The notes: generated by a model not told the origin, from the letters alone. A stretch of DNA of 64,000 nucleotides from Actibacterium naphthalenivorans (GCF_014196965.1 NZ_JACIEQ010000001.1:310001-374000), one strand, 5' to 3'. Shown: positions 8,079 to 17,266, counted from the first letter of the stretch. Made by a program: numbers and translations.

Positions 8079-8806
8079 GCCTCTGCGCCGGGCGCCGCGT
8101 TTTGCGACAGTATATAACTGTGCAGGCGCTGCATGTGGTCCACCATTTCGGCAATCGCGGCGTCAACGTCGCGCTCCCTCAGATGGCCCAGGAATTTGGC
8201 GCGTGAGGCGGCCACATCCCAGCTCCTGTCCGGCCCGATCTTGCGGATGTAATACACCAAAGGCTCGGTAAACGCGCTCATGACCACGGAAATGGCACGG
8301 TTCTTCGTGGCCAGGGCCAGAAGATGATAGAACTCCTGCGTCAGGCGGGTCCGCTCATCGCTGCTGATCCCCGCGCCGGCGGCGCGCAGCTCGGCGATAT
8401 TGGCCTCGATGGCGGCGAAATCCTCTTCGGTGCCGCGCTCGCAGGCCAGGCGAATGATTTCACGCTGCAGGATGACACGCGCCTCGGTATAATCTTCCAA
8501 AGACAACCCGCCCAGAGACAGCAGGTCTTCCATCGTCTGGGTGATCGGCTTGATGTCGCCCTGCATCACGACGGCCCCGCCCTTGACCCCCTTCTGCAGC
8601 GACAGAACACCGCCGATTTCCAGGGTGCGAAACGCCTCGCGCACGGTCGAACGGCTGACTTCGAACTGTTCGGCCAGCTCACGCTCGGAGGGAAGCTTGT
8701 CTCCCGCCGACAATGTGCCGGACTGGATTTCGCGGCGAATCTGATCGCAGATCTCTTCGAACGCGCGTTTGGTGCGAACCGGCTTGAACGCTTGCTTGTC
8801 TGACAC
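8075..8806 (-). CDS. FadR-subfamily GntR transcriptional regulator (2)
   Basis: A winged-helix domain (PSERELAEQFEVSRSTVREAFRTL, then KGVKGGAVV) is followed by an FCD domain (YTEARVILQREIIRLACERG). It closely resembles regulator 1. I prefer the GTG at 8806 because AAGGA sits nine bases before it and the length (243) then matches the paralogue; an ATG at 8842 is possible but lacks a well-spaced ribosome site. It follows the TRAP transporter genes on the same strand and is the natural candidate to bind the TAATGG-CCATTA operators in front of the GMC-TRAP and ferredoxin-P450 operons. Confidence 0.88.
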   Translation of the reverse strand: MSDKQAFKPVRTKRAFEEICDQIRREIQSGTLSAGDKLPSERELAEQFEVSRSTVREAFRTLEIGGVLSLQKGVKGGAVVMQGDIKPITQTMEDLLSLGGLSLEDYTEARVILQREIIRLACERGTEEDFAAIEANIAELRAAGAGISSDERTRLTQEFYHLLALATKNRAISVVMSAFTEPLVYYIRKIGPDRSWDVAASRAKFLGHLRERDVDAAIAEMVDHMQRLHSYILSQNAAPGAEA

Positions 8807-8924
8807 GCCACAGATTCCTTGCAAATAGATCGGGCCATTCAATCTTTATGTTTTCTGTCTCCTTTGCAACCGTCAGCGCCGGGCCTGCGCGGCAACGGCC
8901 CCCTGCCGCGCAGGCGCCATGACG

Positions 8925-10232
8925 TCAATCGAACAGGGTCGATGGCAGCCAGGTGACGATCTCGGGCACGAAAATGATCAGCGCACCCAGAAGGACCGGT
9001 GCCAGAACGAAGGGCAGAACGCTTTGATAGAGGCGCATCAAGGACATCGTCGGCAGCTGGCTTTGCATCACGAAGATATTCATGCCCACCGGCGGGGTGA
9101 TCATGCCGGTCTCGATCATGATCACCAGAAAGACACCGTACCAGATCGGATCGAACCCGGCCTGTTCGATCAGTGGCAGCAGGATCGGCACGGTGATCAG
9201 GATCATGCCGAACGCCTCCAGAAAGCAGCCCAGAATCAGATAGAACAGACCGATCAGAAGCAACAGCACGATGGGGTTCAGGTTCAGCCCCTCGACCACG
9301 CCCACCAGCCCCTGCGGGATCTGGGTAAGCACCACGAAATAGGTGAAGATGTGGGCTGCACAAAGGATGACGAACAGCATCGCCGTGGTGCGGATCGTCT
9401 CGAAGATCCCGTCGCGAGTGTCGGCCCAGCCGAGCCGCCGGGTGATCACCCCCAGAAACCAGGCCCCGAAGGCGCCGACGGCGGCGGCCTCGGTCGCGGT
9501 CAGGATGCCGGCATAAAGCCCGCCGATCACCACGATGAACAACAGCACGATTTCCCACACCTGCCAGATGGAGCGGAACCGGGCGAGGAACCCCCTACGT
9601 TCCTCTTGCTCGGGGGCCCATTCGGGCGATATCCGCACCAGGATCACCACGATCAGGATATAGAGAAGGCACAGCAGCAGGCCCGGGATCAGGCTGGCGG
9701 CATAGAGGCGCGGCACCGATTGCTCGGCGATCATGGCAAAGACCACCAGCGCGATCGAGGGCGGGATCAGGATGCCCAGCGTGCCCCCCGCCGCGATGCT
9801 GCCGGCCGACAGACGGTCGTCATAATTGGCCGCGCGCATCGATGGCACCGCGACCCGGGTCATTGTCGCCGCTGTGGCGATCGACGAACCGCTGACCGCG
9901 CCGAAGCCCGCGCTGGCGCCCAGCGTCGCATAGGCCTGCGAGCCGCGCAGCCCCGCGAAAAGATCATGCGCCGTGGAATAAAGCCGCCCCGACATGCCCG
10001 AGCGCACGGCCAGATCGCCCATCAGCACGAACAGGGGCAACTGCGACAGCGTATAGTTGGTGGCGATGTCATAAGGCACCTGCCCGGTGACCAGCAGCGC
10101 GCTTTGCGTGCCATTGATCAGCGCATAGCCGACAAAGCCGACCAGCCCCATGGCCACGGCCACCGGGACCCGCAAAAACACAAGGGCGATTAGCACCAGC
10201 ATGCCAAGCTGGCCGATCATCTGAACGCTCAT
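8925..10232 (-). CDS. TRAP transporter large permease subunit (DctM type)
   Basis: A 435-residue membrane protein with about 12 helices. The DctM signature region is clear (GSSIATAATMTRVAVPSM, then AGGTLGILIPPS), and a second matching half has TGMITPPVGMNIFV. It forms the Na+-driven channel of a TRAP carrier with the small subunit four bases upstream and the binding protein beyond. TRAP systems import carboxylates and other acidic solutes, and the surrounding dehydrogenases suggest an acid or hydroxy-acid related to the pathway. Confidence 0.93.
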   Translation of the reverse strand: MSVQMIGQLGMLVLIALVFLRVPVAVAMGLVGFVGYALINGTQSALLVTGQVPYDIATNYTLSQLPLFVLMGDLAVRSGMSGRLYSTAHDLFAGLRGSQAYATLGASAGFGAVSGSSIATAATMTRVAVPSMRAANYDDRLSAGSIAAGGTLGILIPPSIALVVFAMIAEQSVPRLYAASLIPGLLLCLLYILIVVILVRISPEWAPEQEERRGFLARFRSIWQVWEIVLLFIVVIGGLYAGILTATEAAAVGAFGAWFLGVITRRLGWADTRDGIFETIRTTAMLFVILCAAHIFTYFVVLTQIPQGLVGVVEGLNLNPIVLLLLIGLFYLILGCFLEAFGMILITVPILLPLIEQAGFDPIWYGVFLVIMIETGMITPPVGMNIFVMQSQLPTMSLMRLYQSVLPFVLAPVLLGALIIFVPEIVTWLPSTLFD

Positions 10233-10236
10233 TGGA

Positions 10237-10719
10237 TCAGTCCTTTTGAATTCTGGCGTCGTGGCTGGGCCACAGCAGCACGGCTATTGCGGCCAGCACG
10301 GCCATGAACGAGCCCGCCAGGATCGGCAGCCAGATGAACCAGACGGGGATGCCCGTCTCGAATTTCGCATCTCCGAATACGATCGCATCGCGAAACGGGG
10401 CCACGATCGCGATGGCGATCAGCAACGCAAAGGCCAGCGTCAGCACCCGCCCGAACAGGATGACGACCCGCAGCACGGGCGTCGGCAGCGCGAAATCGAT
10501 CAGATCGATGCGGATGTTGCCCTCGGTCCGGAAGATCTCGGGCACGCTGAGATAGATCACGAAGGCCAGGCAGGTTTCCACGATGTCATAGACACCGCTC
10601 ACGGGCCGCCCGGTCAGCGCGCCCAGGATCACGTCATACAGGGTCACCCCGATGATGGCGAACATCGCCAGCGCGGCACCGATCTGCATGACCCGGTTGA
10701 TTTTGGTCAGAAGCAACAT
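10237..10719 (-). CDS. TRAP transporter small permease subunit (DctQ type)
   Basis: A protein of about 160 residues with four predicted membrane helices and the DctQ-like segment ETCLAFVIYLSVPEIFRTEGNIRIDLI. It bridges the binding protein and the large permease. The ATG giving MLLLTKINRV is chosen because GGAGAAAATC lies directly before it; a longer reading would overlap the binding-protein gene. It lies between the binding-protein and large-permease genes in the usual TRAP order. Confidence 0.88.
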   Translation of the reverse strand: MLLLTKINRVMQIGAALAMFAIIGVTLYDVILGALTGRPVSGVYDIVETCLAFVIYLSVPEIFRTEGNIRIDLIDFALPTPVLRVVILFGRVLTLAFALLIAIAIVAPFRDAIVFGDAKFETGIPVWFIWLPILAGSFMAVLAAIAVLLWPSHDARIQKD

Positions 10720-10777
10720 GATTTTCTCCGGCATGACAACGGCCCGCAGAGTGCTTCCCCGCAGGCCGTGCCTGCCC

Positions 10778-11830
10778 CTAGCGATAGGCGGCCGCTGCAA
10801 CATCCAGCGCGTTCAGAAACTCGGTGGCATCCAGGCCTTTGGCGTCCAACGCCTGGGCCGTATCGGCGCGCAGCTTTGCCGACATCTCGGCGAAGGCTGC
10901 GGTATCGGCCTCGGACAGGCTTTTCACGACCAGCCCCTGCCCCATCAGTTCGTCACGGACTTCGACCTCGGCACGGGCCAGAACGCGGCCCCATTCCCCC
11001 TGCCCTTGCGGGCCGAAGTGCTTGTCGAAGGCGGGTTTGAGATCGGCGGGGATCTTGTCATAGGCCTTCTGGTTCATCACCACGGCAAAGGTCATGCCAC
11101 CCGAGGCCAGCTCGATCACATATTTCGCGCTGTCCATAAGCTTGAACGAGCGGATACCCGCATAGCCGGTCAGGATGCCATCAACGGCGCCCCGCGCCAG
11201 GGCCTCGGACATTTCGGTCGAGGGCACGAAGGTCGGGACAGCGCCGAGCGCCTCCAGCGTTTTCGAATGGGCCGGGCCGGGGTGGCGGATGCGCTTGTTC
11301 TTCAGCTCGTCCAGCCCGGTGATCTCTTCCTTGGTCAGGATGATCGGGTTGGGCAGAACGGCGATGTTCAGCAGCTTGACGCCGGCCAGCTCTTTTTTCA
11401 GGTGGCTGTCGGCCAGATCCAGAACCGCGGCAGAGGCAGGCGCGGCAACATCAACGCCAACACCGGTGTCGACCACACCGGCCATGTCCAGCAGTTCCAT
11501 CTTGGGGAAGCGGCCCGGCGTGAGGCCCAGCAGCGCGACCGAGATATCGGCCACACCCTTGCGCACCAGATCGAACTGGCGCGGGGCCGGGCCCATCTGG
11601 CTGGCCTCGAACAGTTCGAGATCCAGTTTCCCGTCGGTTTCGGCATCGAGCTGCTCTTCGATCACGCGGAACAGCTTGTTCAGGTCACTGCTGGGCGGGG
11701 TGAAGATCGAGACCGACAGGGTTGTCTTGTCGTCAGCCGCGAAGGCCGCGCCGCCCAGAATGATGCCGGCGCAAAACGCGACGGCGGCCAGAACGCGCGC
11801 CGGGGCCCGCAGCAGTTTGTTCGTGAGCAT
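10778..11830 (-). CDS. TRAP transporter substrate-binding protein (DctP family)
   Basis: A 350-residue periplasmic protein with a signal peptide (RAPARVLAAVAFCAG to AAFAADD). The DctP fold shows in the GKLDLELFEASQMG segment, the LKNKRIRHPG region where TRAP proteins usually have the carboxylate-binding arginine, and the ARGAVDGILTGYAGI segment. The ATG at 11830 follows GGAGGT and gives the best signal peptide. It is cotranscribed with the alcohol and aldehyde dehydrogenase genes upstream, so its ligand is probably a substrate or intermediate of the same route. Confidence 0.9.
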   Translation of the reverse strand: MLTNKLLRAPARVLAAVAFCAGIILGGAAFAADDKTTLSVSIFTPPSSDLNKLFRVIEEQLDAETDGKLDLELFEASQMGPAPRQFDLVRKGVADISVALLGLTPGRFPKMELLDMAGVVDTGVGVDVAAPASAAVLDLADSHLKKELAGVKLLNIAVLPNPIILTKEEITGLDELKNKRIRHPGPAHSKTLEALGAVPTFVPSTEMSEALARGAVDGILTGYAGIRSFKLMDSAKYVIELASGGMTFAVVMNQKAYDKIPADLKPAFDKHFGPQGQGEWGRVLARAEVEVRDELMGQGLVVKSLSEADTAAFAEMSAKLRADTAQALDAKGLDATEFLNALDVAAAAYR

Positions 11831-11903
11831 TTCCAATACCTCCCTCATATGGAAATCAAAAATTCAACGGGCGGCGCACCTCCCAGTGCGCCGCCCGCTT
11901 GGC

Positions 11904-13400
11904 TTATCCCTCGGCAATCCAGACCGCCTTGGTATTGAGGAACTCCTCAATGTGCTCGACCCCGGATTCGCGCCCGTAGCCGCTCATCTTGTAGCCGCCG
12001 AAGGGCACCGCGGGATCCATCAACTGATAGGAATTGACCCAGACACTGCCCGCCTTCAGGCGGCGCGACATCTGGGTGGCCTTGCTGATATCGCGGGTCC
12101 AAACACCGCTGCCCAGACCAAAGCTGGTATCGTTGGCACGGCGCACGACATCGTCGATATCGGTGAATTTCAAGGCTGACAGGACCGGGCCGAAAATCTC
12201 TTCGCGGGCGATCTTCATATCGTCATCGACGCCGCTGAACACCGTCGGCTGCAGGAAATAACCTTTCTCCAGACCGTCCTCCAGAATACGGCCGCCCCCG
12301 GCCGAAACCGTCGCGCCCTGCTCGCGCCCGATGTCGAGATAGCCGATGATACGCTCCATCTGCTCTTGCGACACCACCGGGCCAAGCTGGGTTTCCAGAT
12401 CCAGCGGATCGCCCACTTTCAGCGACGTGGTGAAGGCGGCGACCTTTTCGATGAATTCGTCATACACCGCTTCTTCGACAAACAGGCGCGTTCCGGCCGA
12501 ACAGATCTGGCCCGAGTTCAGGAACACCGCCATCGCGGCGGCGGGCACGGCCTTGTCAAGGTTGGCATCGGCGAAAACGATGTTGGGGGATTTGCCGCCC
12601 AGCTCCAGGGTCACCCGCTTCACGTTCCCGGCCGAAGCTTCGATGATGCGCTGCCCCACATGGGTCGACCCGGTGAAGGCCACCTTGTCGACGCCCGGAT
12701 GCGCGGCCAGATGCGCGCCCGCGTCGCCCATGCCCGAGATCACGTTGACCACGCCGGGCGGCACGCCGGCCTCGAGGCACAGTTGCCCGAAATAGATCGG
12801 CGACAGCGGCGCCTGTTCGGCGGGTTTCAGCACCACGGTGCAGCCGGTGGCCAACGCGGGCGCAATTTTCCACACGCTCATGCCGAAGGGGCCGTTCCAC
12901 GGGTTGATCGCACCGACCACGCCCACCGGCTCTTTCAGCGTATAAGCCAGCGGGTTGCCGGGGGCCGAGGTTTCGATGGTGTGGCCGTGGATCGCGGTCG
13001 CAAGCCCGGCGTAATAGCGCAACAGGCCGACAGACCGGCGCTTGCCGGCTGCGGTGCGCGTGATCGGGTTGCCCAGATCGAGCGAGTCCAGCTTGGCGAT
13101 ATCGTCCCAATGCTCCTCGACCAGATCGGCCAGTTTCAGCAACACCGCCTGCCGCTCGAAGGGCGAGAATCTGGACCACGGCCCCTCTTCCAGCGCGCGG
13201 CGGGCCGCGGCAACAGCGAGGTCGATGTCACCCGGGCCGCCCTTGGCCACCTCGCGGATGACCTGGCCGGTGGCAGGCGTCGCGGTGGTAAAGGTCTCGC
13301 CCGACAGCGCGTTCACCCACTGTCCGTCGATCAGCAACTGGCCCGGCTTGGATTTTGCCAGCGCGATCGTATCCTGCAGGCGTTGATCGTGAATTCCCAT
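11904..13400 (-). CDS. NAD(P)+-dependent aldehyde dehydrogenase (1)
   Basis: A 498-residue aldehyde dehydrogenase, full length for the family. The glutamate general base is in VTLELGGKSPNIVF and the catalytic cysteine in LNSGQICSAGTRLF. The ATG at 13400 follows GGGAGAG and gives the normal N-terminus; an upstream extension would run into the preceding gap. It is 55 bases behind a GMC alcohol dehydrogenase, so the pair most likely oxidises a primary alcohol through the aldehyde to the acid. A second paralogue is at 21 kb. Confidence 0.93.
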   Translation of the reverse strand: MGIHDQRLQDTIALAKSKPGQLLIDGQWVNALSGETFTTATPATGQVIREVAKGGPGDIDLAVAAARRALEEGPWSRFSPFERQAVLLKLADLVEEHWDDIAKLDSLDLGNPITRTAAGKRRSVGLLRYYAGLATAIHGHTIETSAPGNPLAYTLKEPVGVVGAINPWNGPFGMSVWKIAPALATGCTVVLKPAEQAPLSPIYFGQLCLEAGVPPGVVNVISGMGDAGAHLAAHPGVDKVAFTGSTHVGQRIIEASAGNVKRVTLELGGKSPNIVFADANLDKAVPAAAMAVFLNSGQICSAGTRLFVEEAVYDEFIEKVAAFTTSLKVGDPLDLETQLGPVVSQEQMERIIGYLDIGREQGATVSAGGGRILEDGLEKGYFLQPTVFSGVDDDMKIAREEIFGPVLSALKFTDIDDVVRRANDTSFGLGSGVWTRDISKATQMSRRLKAGSVWVNSYQLMDPAVPFGGYKMSGYGRESGVEHIEEFLNTKAVWIAEG

Positions 13401-13455
13401 GAGTCTCTCCCTGGAATGCTGCCCCGGCATGAGTGCGGGGAAAATAGTATGGCGT

Positions 13456-15093
13456 TCAGGCCACCTGGCGCATGGCCTGGCGGTCTTCCAGAATGAAGGC
13501 CGCCGCCCGCTCGCCAATCATCATCGCGGGCGCCGACGTGTTGCCGGCCACGATCGAGGGCATGATCGAGGCATCGGCCACGCGCAACCCGCCGACCCCG
13601 CGCACGCACAGGCGCGCATCGACGACCGCCGTCGGATCGGTGTCGGGGCCCATCTTGCAGGTGCCCACGGGGTGATAGACGGTGGCCACGGTTTCGCGCA
13701 CATAAGCCTCAAGCGCCTCGTCGCTTTCGACTTGGGCACCGGGCACCAACTCCTTGCCCGCATAGGCCGCCATGGCCGGTTTGCGCATGATCTTGCGAAC
13801 CTCGCGCACGCCACGCACCAGCGTATCGACGTCATTCTGGCTGTCGAGGAAATTGGCGATGAGCGTCGGCCGATCCGTCGGCGAGGCCGATTTCAGCTCG
13901 ATCCGGCCGCGGCTTTCCGGCCGGCAGATGTTGATCAGCGTCACGAACCCGTGCTGGCGCGGAATGAAAGAGGCGGCGGTTTTCAGGCCCATCAGGCAGG
14001 TGACCTGCACGTCGGGGCGGTTCAGCCCCGCCTTGGAGCGCAGGAACCCGCCCACCTCGGCCACGTTCGAGGCAAAGACGCCGGTGCGGGTGAAGGCATA
14101 GCGCATCGCCTGCGCGGCCAGCTTCGGCAAGGTCTTCCACGACAGTGCCAGCGTGTTGCCCGAGATATCCTCGAACGCGACGCCAACGGCGGGGTGGTCC
14201 TGCAGGTTCTGGCCCACGCCGGGAAGATCGGCGACCACCGGAATATCGTGTTTCTGCAACTCGGCCGCCGGACCGATGCCCGAGAGCATCAGCAAATGCG
14301 GGGAATTCACAGTTCCTGCGGACAGAATGATCTCGTGCGCGGCGCGCACGGTCTGGCGCTTGCCCTTGCGCGAAATGGTCAGGGACGTGGCCCGACCGTT
14401 TTCAACATTGATCCGCTCGACCAGAGACTGATCCAGGATCGTCAGGTTGCGCCGCCCCATGGCGGGATGCAGGAACGCATGCGCGCTGCTCATCCGCATG
14501 CCGTTTTTCTGGTTCACCGAAAACAGGCCGAGCCCGTCCTGCTCCGGCCCGTTGAAATCTTCGACGGCCGCGTGGCCCGCCTCTTCGCCCGCCGCCATGA
14601 TCGCGCCGGAAATCACGTTGGGCGTGGGCACCGGGCCCACGTTCAACTCGCCGCCGCGGCCGTGGTAGCCGTCGTTGACGTCGAGGCCCCAGTTTTCATG
14701 CGCGATGAAGGCGGGCAGCACCTCGTCATAGCTCCAGCCCGGGTTCCCCTGTGCCTCCCATTCGTCATAATCCGACGAATGGCCGCGCATGTAGACGGTT
14801 CCGTTCACGGCCGAACATCCGCCCACCAGCTTGCCGCGCGGGCATGGAATGCGTTTGTCCGGGTTCGCCTCGGAGGCGATGAATTCATCTTTCCAGTTGT
14901 AGCGATCATCGGGCAGCAGGAAGATGTTTCCGAACGGCAATTTGACCTTCAGGTTCAAGGGGAAACGCTTGTCGGACTCCCCCGCCTCGATCAGTGCGAC
15001 GCGCAGGTTCGGGTCCGCCGACAGGCGGTTTGCGATCACACAGCCGGCCGAACCGGCGCCAATTACAACATAGTCAAATTGGATGTCCGACAT
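13456..15093 (-). CDS. GMC-family FAD alcohol/choline-type dehydrogenase
   Basis: A 545-residue GMC oxidoreductase with N-terminal FAD motif VVIGAGSAGCVIANRLS, the GMC signature GGCSAVNGTVYMRG, and the C-terminal region with the active-site histidine (YHPVGTCKMG) and the closing GNTSAPAMMIGERAA. Relatives include alkanol dehydrogenase AlkJ and choline dehydrogenase; with P450 hydroxylases nearby an alkanol or terpene-alcohol substrate is more likely. The ATG at 15093 follows GGGAGGGGAA. It is the first gene of the GMC - aldehyde dehydrogenase - TRAP operon and carries the operator TAATGG-N5-CCATTA at its promoter. Confidence 0.92.
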   Translation of the reverse strand: MSDIQFDYVVIGAGSAGCVIANRLSADPNLRVALIEAGESDKRFPLNLKVKLPFGNIFLLPDDRYNWKDEFIASEANPDKRIPCPRGKLVGGCSAVNGTVYMRGHSSDYDEWEAQGNPGWSYDEVLPAFIAHENWGLDVNDGYHGRGGELNVGPVPTPNVISGAIMAAGEEAGHAAVEDFNGPEQDGLGLFSVNQKNGMRMSSAHAFLHPAMGRRNLTILDQSLVERINVENGRATSLTISRKGKRQTVRAAHEIILSAGTVNSPHLLMLSGIGPAAELQKHDIPVVADLPGVGQNLQDHPAVGVAFEDISGNTLALSWKTLPKLAAQAMRYAFTRTGVFASNVAEVGGFLRSKAGLNRPDVQVTCLMGLKTAASFIPRQHGFVTLINICRPESRGRIELKSASPTDRPTLIANFLDSQNDVDTLVRGVREVRKIMRKPAMAAYAGKELVPGAQVESDEALEAYVRETVATVYHPVGTCKMGPDTDPTAVVDARLCVRGVGGLRVADASIMPSIVAGNTSAPAMMIGERAAAFILEDRQAMRQVA

Positions 15094-15118
15094 TTCCCCT
15101 CCCAAGGTCCATTCTTTT

Positions 15119-15135
15119 TAATGGCCGAACCATTA
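15119..15135. promoter_or_regulatory. Operator TAATGG-N5-CCATTA before the GMC-TRAP operon
   Basis: Perfect six-base arms flank CCGAA (TTCGG on the minus strand). The same arms and nearly the same spacer occur at 24585-24601 before the ferredoxin gene. Here the repeat overlaps the -10 element. Confidence 0.75.
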
Positions 15136-15161
15136 GACACAAAACAGAGCAGGCATGTCAA
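15132..15161 (-). promoter_or_regulatory. Predicted sigma70 promoter of the GMC - aldehyde dehydrogenase - TRAP operon
   Basis: On the minus strand, -35 TTGACA (15156-15161) is separated by 18 bases from -10 TCTAAT (15132-15137), about 40 bases above the GMC start codon. Confidence 0.65.
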
Positions 15162-15195
15162 TTCCCCTTGCTCATCCGCGCCGGGCATATCAGGA

Positions 15196-16233
15196 TTATC
15201 CGTCAAGGCGCTGGTTTAAGGACAGGATTTCTGAAACCGGCAGCCTCTGAGAGGCGCAGACCGAGAATTCTTCGGGCATCCAGCCGATTCCTATCAGCAC
15301 GACCACCAGCCGACTGTCGTCCAGCCCCATCAGCTTGCGCAGCTTGCGGTCCTGCTGTCGCTCGACGGACCAGTTGAGCATGCAGGTGCCCAGCCCCTCG
15401 GCATGCAGGGCGTAGGCCAAGGTCATGGCGAACAGGCCGCCGTCGATCCAGGGCTGATAGCGCTCGCCGATGGTTTCCCACCGGCCAAGATCGCTGGTGA
15501 CAACCAGAATTCCCGAAAGCTGATGGCCGAAGGTGCGGTTGCCCGCCTGCAGTTTGCGCACCCGATTCAGCAAATCGGGGTCGGTATAGGCATGCACATG
15601 GCAGGTCTGCCGGTTGCAGCTGGAGGGCACCTCGCGTGCGGCAAGCACCGCCCGGCGGATTTCCTCGTCAGGCCTGGGCCCGGGTACAAAGCTGCGCACG
15701 CTATGGCGGGCGCGGACAAATTCCAGAAAATCAACCTTCGCCGCTGCCTGCACCTGCGCACGCCGCACCGTTTCAACACCGGTCTGAACCTCTTCGGCCC
15801 CGCGGGCCTTCAGACCCGCCATGGCGTCGCGGATGGGGCCCAGCCCTTCGGGCACCGGGGCGTTGAACGCCAGATAGGCTTCCAGCACGCCCAGACCCGT
15901 CGTGACCGTCACGTCTTCGCCCGCCTGCGGGGCGTAACGGGACAAATCCCGCGCCAGCCTTACCGCCCGTGCCCGGCCAAAGCCGGGCTGCGCATCGCTC
16001 AGCGCCATCCCGTATTCCAGGAAATGGGCGTCGGCCAGGATGCGCGCGGCCAGGTGCTGGCGGCGCGTTGCCCCCAGCAGGTAGGAATGGTGCCAGAACC
16101 GCAATGCATCATACGCAAAATTGCGCAGCAGCCCCACGCTCAACTGTGCCCGCCGGATCAGGCCCACGGGCGCCTCGGCGACGGCCCGCCCGGCCTCCGC
16201 CTTTTTCCTTTGTGAAACTTCCGCGACAGCCAT
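15196..16233 (-). CDS. Nitroreductase-family protein with N-terminal extension
   Basis: About 345 residues. The C-terminal 185 or so form an FMN nitroreductase domain (FVRARHSVRSFVPG, EVPSSCNRQTCHV, DGGLFAMTLAYALHAEGLGTCMLNW). The N-terminal 150 residues are helical, and I do not recognise them. The ATG at 16233 is chosen because AAGGGGAGGAG stands before it and because it leaves the operator outside the coding region. Nitroreductase-fold enzymes reduce quinones, nitro groups or unsaturated bonds, or act on polysaccharide pyruvyl groups; the substrate here is unknown. The shared GGTAGTACC operator suggests it is co-regulated with the acyl-CoA dehydrogenase operon. Confidence 0.78.
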   Translation of the reverse strand: MAVAEVSQRKKAEAGRAVAEAPVGLIRRAQLSVGLLRNFAYDALRFWHHSYLLGATRRQHLAARILADAHFLEYGMALSDAQPGFGRARAVRLARDLSRYAPQAGEDVTVTTGLGVLEAYLAFNAPVPEGLGPIRDAMAGLKARGAEEVQTGVETVRRAQVQAAAKVDFLEFVRARHSVRSFVPGPRPDEEIRRAVLAAREVPSSCNRQTCHVHAYTDPDLLNRVRKLQAGNRTFGHQLSGILVVTSDLGRWETIGERYQPWIDGGLFAMTLAYALHAEGLGTCMLNWSVERQQDRKLRKLMGLDDSRLVVVLIGIGWMPEEFSVCASQRLPVSEILSLNQRLDG

Positions 16234-16263
16234 GCCCGCTCCTCCCCTTGCAGATTGCTCAAT

Positions 16264-16296
16264 TGGTAGTACCATTGGCAAAGCAGCAAACGTCAA
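16264..16296 (-). promoter_or_regulatory. Nitroreductase promoter with operator TGGTAGTACCA
   Basis: The perfect repeat TGGTA-G-TACCA is at 16264-16274. A -35-like TTGACG (minus strand) is at 16291-16296, in the same GCTTGACG context as in the acyl-CoA dehydrogenase promoter. The repeat would cover the -10 position. Confidence 0.55.
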
Positions 16297-16503
16297 GCGC
16301 AATTAACACCTCAAAACTGCCATTTATTTGGGCAGAAACAGCTTTTTCATGCGCATCCGCCTATGGCACCCCCTTTGCAAATTGTGATGGCATTGCAGGG
16401 CCAGCACATCACCCCGGGCCGCACCGGGCAGAGCGCCGCATTACAGCGCGCGCACAGGCGAAAAAGACTGGCGCAGTACGCTGTTAATTTCTATATACAT
16501 CTC

Positions 16504-17208
16504 ATGAAAATGCGTGATCTCGAGGCCCAAACTGGCGTAAATCGCGAGACTATTCGAGTCTACTTCCGGCACGGCCTGCTGCCAGAACCGTCGCGCCCCA
16601 AGCGCAATGTCGCCGACTATGATGAAACCCATGTCGAGACGATACGCGCCGTGCGCAATCTGCAGAAACAATCCGGCATGACCTTGCCGCAGATCCGCGA
16701 CGTGCTGAGCGGCAAGCAAATGAACCGCCGGCTGGACGCACGCGCCTTTCAGAATCTGGAAACGCTGCTGGCCACGCGGGTGGAATATGACAGCACCGGG
16801 AACGTCTCGCTCGACAGCCTGGCCGAGCGGAACCCGATGGCCCTTAGCGACGCGCATCTGATGGCCAACCAGGGGCTTGTGACGCTGATCGACGGCAAGG
16901 ACGGCCCCACCGTCAGCCTGTCCGACGCGCGCATGCTTCAGCTGTGGTCGCAGATGCGGGCCGCGGGGTTCGACGAAGCGCATGGATTTTCAGCCGATAT
17001 CCTCAGCTATTATCGCCATGCGGCGGAATATGTCGCCACCCATGAATCCCACCTCTTCCGTGAGCGCGTGGAAGGCCGGATTGATGAGCACAAGGCGGTC
17101 GATATGCTGGAACAGGCACTGTCCTTGATGCTCGAGTTCTTCGGACTGCTGCGCCTGAAGAGCTTCCTCAAGAAGATTGGCCCAGAAGCCCCCCGGAAGC
17201 CCGAATAA
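16504..17208 (+). CDS. MerR-family transcriptional regulator
   Basis: A protein of about 234 residues. An N-terminal MerR helix-turn-helix (LEAQTGVNRETIRVYFRHGLLP, then a wing and the NLQKQSGMTLPQIRDVLSG helix) precedes a helical effector domain I do not recognise; no metal-binding cysteines are visible. The ATG at 16504 is chosen because the MerR domain starts immediately after it. No ribosome site is obvious, and TATATACA ends four bases upstream, so a leaderless or near-leaderless message is possible. It is convergent with the P450 - ferredoxin reductase operon and may control it. Confidence 0.75.
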   Translation: MKMRDLEAQTGVNRETIRVYFRHGLLPEPSRPKRNVADYDETHVETIRAVRNLQKQSGMTLPQIRDVLSGKQMNRRLDARAFQNLETLLATRVEYDSTGNVSLDSLAERNPMALSDAHLMANQGLVTLIDGKDGPTVSLSDARMLQLWSQMRAAGFDEAHGFSADILSYYRHAAEYVATHESHLFRERVEGRIDEHKAVDMLEQALSLMLEFFGLLRLKSFLKKIGPEAPRKPE

Positions 17209-17234
17209 AAACGCGGCGCCCCAAGGAGCGCCGC
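17205..17234 (-). terminator. Intrinsic terminator of the CYP108-reductase operon
   Basis: The stem GCGGCGC/GCGCCGC (17213-17219 and 17228-17234) is followed on the minus strand by TTTTTATT. It lies between two convergent genes and is oriented for the operon ending at 17267. Confidence 0.75.
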
Positions 17235-17266
17235 GCATGATTGCCGTGGGAGGAGGTGCCGGCCGG

